The translations under genes were made by a program, and so were the position numbers. From NCBI GenBank assembly GCA_028023455.1, contig JAQFVV010006710.1:188001-252000 (forward strand): a stretch of 64,000 nt of DNA, in the 5' to 3' direction. Positions 50,248 to 60,665 of this stretch are shown here, in pieces; within the stretch, counting starts at the first letter, position 1, and every line of letters begins with the position of its first letter. The stretch comes from Epiperipatus broadwayi (lineage: Eukaryota > Onychophora > Udeonychophora > Euonychophora > Peripatidae). Below the pieces are notes generated by a model. That model was not told the DNA's origin and ran no database searches. It worked only from the letters and a program-made list of their open reading frames with translations.

Positions 50248-51267
50248 ATATATATGCTATTATATAAATGAATTGAGAATATTCACACAAATGCACACAA
50301 TATATAAATAAAAATATATTATTATACTGAACAAATGCATTTCTAATAAACATTATGATTGAATAAAAAATGAATGAAAATCATCATTGGTCATCTCTTT
50401 GCAATAATTAAGACAATGGGATTGTGTTTTTGTATGAGAATATTTTTATTCTTTAATTATTTATACAATAATTTTGAATTAAATTTTTTTACTTTGTGGT
50501 CTTTCTTTATATTTCCTTCTTCTAGAATTAGCATGATTATACTTACTTATGAGTACATTATGATAATGATGAGTTTCTGCTAAGTCAGACACATCCAACA
50601 GAAAGAATAAAAAATAATGATTTTACTACAATGTTTATAATATAAATAGTTATTAAAATATATACACAAGAATATTTATAAAAAAGCGATTATGATTTAT
50701 CATTAAAATTTCTACTATTTTAATATTTGAAAAATGACCTGCAGAAAAATAAATATAATTCAGTATAATAAATCATTATTTTATATTATACAAGATTCTA
50801 CACACAAAATATTTTTTTTAAATTTTTATTTTAAGTAAATTAACTTTATTAATAGAAAACAAAACAATAAAAAACAAATATTTACATATTAACAAAAAAC
50901 TTTTTTTCTTCTTTTCTTACAATTTAACTATAAAACATTTTTTTTTTTACTAATAAACACTTTTCCATATTTTACATACAGTAGGGACCTCCCCATATTT
51001 TTTCAATTAGTTTTTTTGGCAGATATTTTATATATTGATAATGATATTTATCCCAATCATTTTCTAGTTTTTTTTATCCAATTATATTTTTTGTTATCAA
51101 AAATCAATGAATATCGAACAGCCCGCATTGTTTTCAACACATGTGCTATAATCATAGCATTGTGAAGTTCAAAACTCTGAATATATTTATTTATCATATA
51201 TCTCAAATTTACAAAAATATAAAACAACCATTATGTTTTTAAAATATAAAAAGACAGAATTACTTAC
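50248..51267. other. AT-rich noncoding DNA
   Basis: No gene is supported; the plus-strand frame at 50374-50583 reads as a Phe/Ile-rich chance frame. If the microexon at 51268 is real, this is the start of its downstream intron. Confidence 0.45.
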
Positions 51268-51309
51268 TTTCAGCTGATGACTCTGAATCTGAAAGTGATG
51301 TCAGAGAAT
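51268..51309 (-). CDS. Candidate 42-nt microexon, upstream of the TNFAIP8-like exon
   Basis: On the minus strand the segment is bounded by a pyrimidine-rich acceptor (CCTTTTCCTTTATTCCAG, ending at 51310) and by the donor GTAAGTAA (from 51267). Its length, 42, is a multiple of three, and only one frame is open. Two bases complete a codon, then S-L-T-S-L-S-D-S-E-S-S-A-E, then a single A. That last A plus TG at the start of the exon at 13255 makes ATG, so the two exons join in phase 1 without a stop. Being phase 1 on both sides, it could be included or skipped without shifting frame. The Ser/Glu-rich peptide would form a variable N-terminus. On the opposite strand an alternative 53-nt exon is possible, so strand and membership are inference. 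Confidence 0.5.
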
Positions 51310-51402
51310 CTGGAATAAAGGAAAAGGTATATATAACATTTAAAATCAAATTACCAATTAGCAATAAAAAATAAATTAAACAATTTTAAATAACTTTATT
51401 GC

Positions 51403-51515
51403 TTGGGAGTTCATAAGACATTTGATCAATGGAAAAGCCAGAGCTGGATGTGTTCTATAGACCTTGAACTCCAGAATCTGTCATTCAACCACTGCACCAA
51501 TCAATGCAAGACATT
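51403..51515 (-). repeat. tRNA-like SINE candidate, family B copy 1
   Basis: On the minus strand it reads TTGGTGCAGTGGTTGAATGA (D-arm/box A-like), GATTCTGGAGTTCAAGGTC (box B-like region) and a tail with ATCAAATGTCTTATGAACT. The element at 56043-56150 on the same strand matches through both the head and the tail word (TCAAATTTCATATGAATT). Shared head and tail order in two places argues for an old SINE family distinct from the one at 5222 and 55490. Confidence 0.55.
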
Positions 51516-52323
51516 AAGATTGATGCTATAATTAACTATATTAAAATAAAAAAAAAATGTTTCTCTGGGTTTGAAATAGTTTTCAACATGCATCATTGTA
51601 ATATTCTGAATAGATTTTCCACATATAAGAATATGAGTGATTATAAAAATGTCTAATAAAATATAGTATAAGATAGTGATCATGTGACACTTAATGGTTT
51701 AAAATATACTCATTTCATTTTTCATATTTCTCGTTCAAACATCATAATTATGAACTTATTTATTTTTTTACCTCCATTTCTCTCAATAATGTCTAATTTT
51801 GTTTATGATAGAGGGAATGTCTCATTAATAGTCATCAAGAGAACTCATGCCATTTACACTAATAATGAAACTGTATGTCCACATTTTCACCCTTAAATTA
51901 CATGCACAGTAATTTTGAAGGTTTTCCCCACTAATTGCCTAATTTTTTTCTTTTAGAATTAAAATTGCCATAATCATTTACAAATAGTTGCTAATGAAGA
52001 TGATGAAATATCTCCTGTTAATAATATTAATGATTATATTAACATAATTTCAATATATCTCGGCTATTATTGTAGTACAGTGAAACCACAACCTATTATT
52101 TTCTAAAGAGTTGGAGAAAAGAAGCCATAATTATGAGAAAATTATAGGATTGGGAATCTATTAGTTAGAGGACAACTCGAAGTTTATAATCCAAAACATT
52201 CTACATCTATTATTTGTAAAATGATTGTGTGAATAAATAATTTTGATGTTTTTGTGATTATATATATATATATAGTATCACATGATCACCATCTCATACT
52301 AGCACATAATTGTTGTAAACAAA

Positions 52324-52568
52324 GGCAAAACTCTTTTCTCCATACAGTAGTGCCACTCTGTGCTAACCAGAGTAATCAATAGATGCCAGAAGGCTTGTGC
52401 TCTCAGATCCAAGGCTCCTCACTGATGATGGCCACAAGCCAGAAACTAGTCTGGGGATATTGGATGAGTAGGCACTAGATAGGGATTTTATGCACAAGCC
52501 TTCTGGCATCTATTGATTACTCTGGTTAGCACAGGGTGGCACTACTGTATGGAGAAAAGAGTTTTGCC
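52324..52568 (+). mobile_element. Fold-back element: 77-bp inverted repeat with ribozyme loop
   Basis: Arms 52324-52400 and 52492-52568 are reverse complements of each other with one mismatch over 77 bp. They enclose a 91-nt centre that holds the hammerhead ribozyme. The (TA)nGTA words at 52261-52276 and 52569-52580 on either side may be an imprecise target duplication. There is no open frame. The near-identity of the arms shows the structure is young or maintained by gene conversion. It could be the remnant of a Penelope-like or retrozyme-type element in inverted arrangement, or a MITE that captured a ribozyme. Confidence 0.9.
52407..52465 (+). ncRNA. Hammerhead ribozyme, type I
   Basis: All catalytic core segments are present. 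CTGATGA is at 52422-52428. Stem II is TGGC/GCCA (52429-52432 with 52438-52441, loop CACAA), followed by GAAA at 52442-52445. A two-base-pair stem III follows (A52445-T50 and C46-G49 with loop TA). The cleavage triplet GTC ends at 52451, so self-cleavage is predicted after 52451. Stem I is formed by TCCTCA (52416-52421) with TGGGGA (52452-52457), including one G-U pair. After an internal loop, ATCCAA (52407-52412) pairs with TTGGAT (52460-52465). An open-ended stem I and a very short stem III are what is described for hammerheads of Penelope-like elements and retrozymes. Activity is inferred from structure. Confidence 0.88.
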
Positions 52569-52580
52569 TATATATATAGT

Positions 52581-55489
52581 AGTTTTTTAGGGGGAGGGGA
52601 TCATTGTTTAGAGTAAATTTTATATTCAAACCAAAGTATGATGTTTCTAGAATTAAAACAATTCTATTATTGTCTTGATGTTATGGATACATATGGTTCA
52701 ACATAGCTATTTCTTGAAAATATTTATTTTTATCAATGCTTTACAAGTCCAACAAAGGTTGGCAGAACTTCAAGATTACTATCTTTTTCTACACAAATAA
52801 ATAATAGCAGAAATAAAATATAAAAAACCAGAATAATAAATAAAAGCTTTATTTACTCTTGAGAACATTGTCTCAAGTCTTTACTTAGTCCAAAGAAGAG
52901 GATGAAGAGCAAAAACTGTATGTCATTTCAAATTAAAAAAAAACCTATGTAGGAAAATTTTTGCTAATGGATCATGATTTGTCAACAACAAATATAATAA
53001 AATGACAATTAAGGAATCAGGAAAAAACAAAATTTTTACAATGCTGGCCTTAGGATTGAAAAACTCATATGATGTGAAAAAAACGAAAGAAATGGGAATG
53101 ATGCAATGATGTTTCATTGTATTAGTATAAATGAACATATTTAAGGTATTCATACATGATAATGTTATCTAATTGGATAAGCTGAAGATTTGTAAGCATA
53201 CAATGTGTTTCCTCTTTAATTTTGTTAGTCTTTTTTCAGCAAGAATGAGTGAATGTAAACTAATTTTACTTTATTTTTTAATGTACATTAATATCTTTTT
53301 ATTTGTATTAAATATGGCTTGAAAAATTAACATTTTTAGTTTCTGAATCCAATCATTTAATATGTCAGAAAAATGTAGTTTCCAATCTATTATTTTCAAT
53401 AAAATTGTTTTCAGATACATTTTTTCTTCTTCATATACCTGAATCTTTAAAAAGTTTTTTACATCAATAATTTTCTCTAATACATTCTTTCAAATATCAA
53501 CAACCACTGAATTTTCAATCATCACGCATAAGCACATTAATCTAATGAATAAGCAAGTGTTCAAAATATTTAACTAATCTGTTATGTAATGCATTTGATT
53601 GCTTTTCTTTTAAATTTTGTCAAGCACCTAAAAACATTTTTCTGGTCATGTTAGTCATTTGCGTCTGCATTGGCCAATTCAATGCACTGATTTTTCTTTT
53701 CACCCCTCTTTAAAAAAACCTAGCCTTCTGGCTATATGATGTAGTGGTAGTGCATTTTCTACCTATCATGACCATCTAGTGGTCAAATGTAGCCTGCATA
53801 AATCTGGAACTTTTTTCTAAACCATAAACACGCTTGGGATTTTTTTCAAATAGTAAACCTTAATTAATGCAGTTAGCCATCCAGTGATGGTTGGTAAGTA
53901 GATAAATAAACATTATTAGCTAAAGGCTAAGGATCTCAAGATAATCAGCACTGACCAGATGAGTAATGATGCTTTGATTATAAAAAATACAATTGTAATA
54001 TGGTGCGATCTTCACCAAAATGTACAGTAAACATTACACTTCTATATAGTTGCTAAGCATATAATCATTTATATATTTTTTTGCTTCATCATTTACTGTC
54101 TCTAATATTGATTTTAGCTATTTTTTTTCACTGATCTCTGATATCCCTCACTGTTCTTTTCTAATCTGTGATGAGTTTCATTTCTAATGCTTCTTATTTC
54201 AAGCCAGTTTTCAATTTCTCCATATATTCTCATGGCTACATTTGAATTATAGATAATTAAATTATTATCTACTACATATAATTCAAATACTGTCTACATA
54301 ATTTTTCATCTATTCTCTCAAAAGTACTTGAAAATCAATATAAAATAACATTTATATAATACTCATGCACTTTTTAAATTAAGTATATTCATGTATAAAT
54401 GTTCTATATTTTCATTTTTGCTATAGACAATATCAACATAAAATTAAGATCACTATTACATCTTTTTTCTTCTTCATAAATTTTTTAAAACTCTTTTTAA
54501 TCTTTGCTTTTTAATATCATTCACAAATTCCTTGTATATTTATGTAAACATATTAATTTATTAACTTTTAATAGTAGACGCCCTTATATGTTACACGTTT
54601 TGTTTAGATTTAATTAATTGCTAGCAAAATTTTTTTCTCTCCATTTTCTACATTTAATTTTGGCTTTATTTATTTTATTAGTAAGATACTTTTCTTTTAA
54701 ATTTTTTTTAAAAATATACTTTTAATATATTTTATTTTTATATCAGCATTTTATGATATGTTATTTACCATATATGTAAATGAATGTGGTTTTTTAAAGT
54801 CATATTTATTTATGTTGCAGTTACATTTTTTATTATAAATTCTTGTTCCACACATAATGTAATATTAATTACTTGCTTTATGCATTTATTATACCATATA
54901 TTCCATTTATAATCTTTATCAGTATTTAAATATTTATTGGTAATTGTATTTTAAATATTTTAATTACTTAATCAAGCTATTATTATTTTTCTTGTTAATA
55001 TTTACTTTTGTTCTTATATGCAGACGGTCTTTTTATTTATCACGATTGATTCCAAAAAAAAATGCTTAGTAAATAAATTTGTGATACACAGAGGTCAAAT
55101 TACCATGGTAAAAATGTTAAAACTGATATTTCATAGTACAATAAAACTATTTATTTATTTTATTATAATAATATATATACAGCATATAAATAATTTTCTT
55201 AAACATTTTTTTATTAACAATAATATACATATTGTATTAAAATAAAATGTTATAAAGTTAAGTTTACTTTTGATTGCAATTTAATTTGAATTAAAAAAAA
55301 AAAAAAATTTCAAAAACACAATAACAAATTTCGATTAAAAATAATTTATAATCAGTTGACAAAAGATTGTTATCTTAACTAAGTGAAGAATGCTTAGATA
55401 CATTTAAATAACTCTTCAGTTCCTTATATAATCTCATCTCATCACTTGTTTATGCAATAAATAATCAAAATGGTTTATTGCTCAGGAGT
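52581..55489. other. AT-rich noncoding DNA
   Basis: No gene is supported. A tRNA-like word (GATGTAGTGGTAGTGCATTT) near 53740 may be another decayed SINE head. The frames at 52923-53153 (minus) and 55018-55245 (plus) are hydrophobic chance frames. Confidence 0.5.
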
Positions 55490-55590
55490 AAGCGTTAGTG
55501 GTCGAGTGGTCAGCACAGTTGCCTTACAAGCAGTTGTCCTGGGTTTGCAGGTTCGCTTCCCGGCCAATGTTTTGACACAGGAAAAAAAAC
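55490..55590 (+). repeat. tRNA-derived SINE head, copy 2
   Basis: Plus-strand partner of the element at 5222-5310. It has box A-like TAGTGGTCGAGTGGTCAGCA, anticodon-loop region TTACAA, box B-like GGTTCGCTTCC (55550-55560) and then TTTTGACACAGG and an A-run. It differs from copy 1 at roughly one base in ten across the shared stretch. The conserved 3' tag outside the tRNA region supports a SINE rather than a functional tRNA gene. Confidence 0.8.
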
Positions 55591-58500
55591 ATTAGAAATT
55601 TTGATTGAATCATGATCCAAGGATGTCTAGGGTTTTCCACCTTACTTCTGCATTAAACCACACAAATAATGATATATAAATTTGGCTTAATTGTATTTAA
55701 TTATATTTTTATTTAGATTTATGAGTTTCTATTAGTATTTTACAATTCACTATTTGTCAATGAATAGTAACATATAATATTCCTCATGACATATATAAAA
55801 CTTTTCTATCCTTGCTCTAAATTCTTCTCTACACAATTTCTTAAGATCAACAAATTCCTTCACTGTAATGGATGAACTAAAACTTTACTTTAACTAAAAG
55901 ATTTTGCTATTTCAAGTCTAAGATAAAAAGAAGAAAGTCTTTTTAAATATTTAATTTGATGTAATTAAATAAGTATTTACTAATTACTTGAAATATAATT
56001 AAGATAATAAATTAATTAAAAATAAAACAATCAAAACGATTTTGTTACTCAGAAATTCATATGAAATTTGAGCACCAGAAATGAGAGAATTCAGTTGCAC
56101 TCTGATGATCTAGAATCCACCATTCTACTGCTGCTTTATACCATGCAGGAATAAAATAATTATTGGAATATGAAACAATAAATAAATATAGAAGCCAAAA
56201 AGCATTTTCTTGCTGCTAATATTATTTTTAGAAATAGTTTATACCAGAATTGTGATAAATTATCTACATTCCTTTTTGAACAACAGAAATGATGTTAAGT
56301 ACTGATTTTATATGATTCAAGCAAAAATATATTACTCGTCAGCAATAAGTCAACAAAAATAGATGAATTAAACGTAAAGATTATATGTCTATAAAGTAAT
56401 GTTTAGTGAATAATACAATAAAATACCATTTATGCTATCTGGTATCAAGTTCTCATTATAGTATTTAAAAATGTTTTAAATATGCATACACTCATATATA
56501 TTCCCATAATTTAATTTAAAATTACATCTATATATTAGGATATAAAAAATAATAAAGGAGAGCAATAGTTGAATGCAGTCCACTAATGGACTGCAAATAA
56601 ATTTTAAAATGAGAGTATGAATTAAAAAAAAAGAAGTTAAATTACATTAGCTAACTATACATAAAAAAAATACATTTTCCCAATGTACAGCTGCTACATG
56701 TAAAAATCAGTTCACAGTCGAGGTGGTTGCCTGTAGTCGGACGCTTATTGAGAAATGAGTGGAATGATATAAGCTTTCATTCAAAATGCACATTGCAATT
56801 TTGATTACAAATTTATCAACAATTTGAATATATTCACTGCATAAAACAAAGACACAGTCAGATATGGAGCTGATAACTGTGTTTTTGTTGTGACAGATAG
56901 ATAAAATTAATTAATTTATCATAAAAAATTAATATTTTATTATTTTAAAAGAGGGGTGTAATATCTGAAACAATTGTAAAGAAAAGAGACATGAAATTTA
57001 AATACAGAATGGAAAGAACAATTTTTATTCACAATGATTAATGCAAGTAGGTTACTTTCAAAAAAAAAAAAATGTTGAAAGACATTTTAAAATCATGCAT
57101 ATAATATATAAGTAATAGAAAGTGATACTTGGAGAAAATTACTACCCTTCATTCCTCTTAAGATACAAACATATGTTTTAAATTGCTAAAATTTAAGTAT
57201 ATATTTTTCTGCAGTGTAAAAATAGTAATAGGCATTTTTCTTGGTCACATTTTATGATTGCAACACTTGCAATTACAATGAGAAATAGAAAATTATTAGG
57301 AATTTCTAATTTAATATTTTTTTGAACTGTGGGAAAGATGAATTAGTGGATTTTTAGAGAGAAGATATGAGGATTTTATCACCAAATCTACGTAATCGTT
57401 TGATCTTATTTTTTTTGTTTTACATAAATGTTATTTTATATTTGATATAATTATTTAAAAACCAATATTTTTATTAAAAAATTAAATTAGCGATAATTCA
57501 ACTTGTATGCAAAGATCAAAAACTTTTGGCATGTTACAATTATAATAATTAAAAAGAAGCATGTCATCTTGTGCTGATATATGTTGCCCTCACTGTTAAA
57601 ACAAAAATCATAGCATTTTGGCTGATTTGTTTTCAGTAGTATGCAATAATTTAAAAATTAAATTTTTTTTAATCATAACCTTAATCACAAAAAATTTAAA
57701 TATTAATTTATAATTTAAAAATACACAAGATTACAAATTATTGTTTTAATAATAACTGTTGATATTATAGATAATTGCTATTTGTTTTATGGAAATTGAA
57801 ATCTATCATTTTTCTCAATTAGTGATTCACAATGTTCAATTATTCATAACTGAAAAATAAGTACATATATAAACTAATGTTACTTGGTTACAGAAATGAC
57901 TTTGTAGCTTACTCAGTAATTTGAGTTTTTCATAATCTATATTAAAATTTTCCCATCTATACATTCTTCTGAATTGATACATTTAAATAGATGGTATTTA
58001 GATAATTTTTAATTATATCAATGGATTATTGATCAAAATATCTAATAAAAAAATGTATTAAATTTGCATTTTTCTTAACTCTTTATCACAGTTTTTTCAC
58101 TATTCATTATTATTAATTTATCAAAAATTAATTTACACATACCAAATCATAATTTTCATCAAGTCTTTCTTCTGCCTTTTGCCTTATTTTTCAAAATACA
58201 TTTTATTATTTATATACATCAAGAATACTTTCATTATATCATGCTGTTTAGAATTAAAAAAATGAATCTGACAATTCTCCAACTTTTTTTTTGTATGTAA
58301 AAACGAATTTATAATATCCAAATGTTTGATACATTTTTGAAATGCCAGTACAAATATTACTTCAGCTGAAATTCTTATAGCTAAAATATTTATTTAATAA
58401 TTAATATACAACAGTACATTGCCAAAGAATTGGTTAGATAAATTTCCATATTTGATTTTAGTAAATATATAAAACATTAAAGTAAATAAAGGCAGAATCA

Positions 58501-60665
58501 AATTAAATATTGACATTATTTATATATATCACATTAATACTGACTGAGGTTTGAAACAAACATTTCTAAACAAAAGCAAAATACTTGATTCAAATGTATT
58601 AATAATCTATTTATAAAACGTTTTAATCTATTAATCTTATTTATAAATCTTAGGAATTTATTTTTCCATAAACTTTTAATCTTTATATTAATAATTACTA
58701 TTTTATTTACTTAATAGCACTTTCTGAATAAAAAAAAAAAAAAGTAAAAGATGTAATCTAAATTTACAAATATCTTCATCTTATTCCATAGGCATTTACT
58801 GCAAGCCTAAAAATAATTAATGGCATTATATTAGATAGCAGTGCTATATAATATCTACATCTCCAGAAACATTTTCTGGCTTGCACTCATCAATGAGGAC
58901 TAAGGATTCAAAATTGTTAGTAATGCATTTAGAAGATAGGTTTAACGCTTTTATACTATTTTAAAAATCTGAACTTTAAAAGAAACCCATAAGGTTTTAA
59001 GACTAAGACAATTCATTCATACAATTATATAGATCAGTAATTTTATATCTAAATAACATCAGTTTTATGCTAATTTTAAACAATCATATGATGCTTAATT
59101 GATTATAGACTAACAACCTTTTGGGAAACTATTATTGAAATGTAGGTATACTATTCTTCCAGCATGCGATTTTTCTTTTGGAATTTTTTTCTTTATACTT
59201 ATAAAATAAAGAATAAATCACTCTTTCCTTAAACTATGAATAAATAACATACTATTGACAAAGGATCAAAAAAAGAATTATTAAGACCAAGTTTTCATTT
59301 TGCTAATATATTGGTTTCATTATGACTTTCCATCAATGTGCCAAGGGTAGATTATAAATAGCAAAAGTTTAAAAATAGATGATCTATTTATCGACCCTTT
59401 TCAACAGCGTTATTTATTCATAATTTGAGGGGAAATTGGTTTACTCTAAAAATTGCAATAAGTCAGCAAATATTCTCAGGATAATAAAATTGGACTGATT
59501 TCCAAACCACTGATATATAACATTTACCATATGATCTCAGCCTAATGTTTATTAGCTTATTGTCAGAATAAAATATTTTTTATAGTCTATTTAAGTTAGA
59601 AAACAGAGCACCATCAATGTATAATTTGTATGAAGATCAAGCAGATTTAAACTACTATGTATATTGATATCATCATGTCATCAGCTCAGATATACACCTA
59701 TTTATCAAACATATGTATACAATATTGTATAAAGTTATAAGCAGCACTTGTTTTTTTAAAATTTTATTTACTTACATTTCTGATACAATCATTATAATAT
59801 CTCTCTATTATAATAAAAAGAATTAATATGAGTATTATATGAGTGTTTTACATCTAGGATAAAAATAAAACACTTGAATAACATAATGTAAATTATTATC
59901 TAAAAATAAAAGGAAAAAATGCAAAAGCTGATACTTTATGTTTTAATTAAAATTCAATATATATAAGTTTAAATAAATGACAAAATGCATTTAATTTGTT
60001 TTTGTAAAAGTAATCTCCAGTTATAAGATTTCTAAGACACACACATAATTTTTTCATACATACAATCATATAAATTGGGCATATTCTTAATAAAAAATCA
60101 TAAAGAAAATGTTTGAAAGTAGTAAAGTTTGCTGATAAACAATGGTTTTAAAGAGAGAATTATTACAAGTACTTTGAAGTAGAACAAAGAATAGGAAAGA
60201 TTAAGAAAAGTAGTTAGAAATGATATATGGTATCCATATAATAAAGGTCAACTGATAATAATAAAACACTACTTAAAATCAAACATTAACCTTATGATTG
60301 TTTTTATATATTGGATTATTTCCATCATTTAATACTAAGTATTGAATGTCTTGGCTGCAGAAAGGAGTTTGTTATTAACTGAAAAGAGACCCTTTGATTC
60401 CTCTTGTAGGCCTTCTAGGACAAATTCCTAATATCCACTCCATACGTTCTTGTCGTTGCAGCTGTAATTACTATGTGATTATTCATATAGTATACGAACA
60501 TGGATGGGCTGCTCATCAACACACATTAGGCAGCGTGGTGAGTTTATTGCTTTTTACCTCAGAGTTTAAGATCAAGAAACACCATGGTCTTTTTTCTCAG
60601 TGCCTGATAAAGCAGATGAATGTTTGTGTAAATGATAAATATTTTTCCAATACATATATACAATG
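55591..60665. other. AT-rich noncoding DNA
   Basis: No gene is supported over about 5 kb apart from the SINE candidate at 56043-56150. The final 320 bases (60340-60665) are less AT-rich and hold a 90-codon plus-strand frame with no family resemblance. This patch directly precedes the RTE element and may belong to its 5' region. Confidence 0.5.
56043..56150 (-). repeat. tRNA-like SINE candidate, family B copy 2
   Basis: On the minus strand it shows AAGCAGCAGTAGAATGG, GATTCTAGATCATCAGAGTG and the tail word TCAAATTTCATATGAATT. These align in order with 51515-51403. Both copies are heavily mutated. Confidence 0.5.

Larger units (their letters stand above)
13256..51267 (-). other. Proposed ~38-kb intron of the TNFAIP8-like gene
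   Basis: On the minus strand the stretch begins with GTAAGTAA (51267 leftward), a near-consensus donor. It ends with a T-run and TTCAG at 13256, directly before the TNFAIP8-like exon. The exons on either side are phase-compatible (phase 1). Everything recognisable between them is transposon, SINE or simple repeat, with no competing host gene. The intron call is inference and needs transcript support. Another, undetected exon could lie inside it. Confidence 0.5.

Noticed and set aside
59765-59800. Minus-strand GTAAGTAA donor with an ATG-containing segment
   Set aside because: The implied exon ends in phase 2, which would put a stop in the TNFAIP8-like exon.
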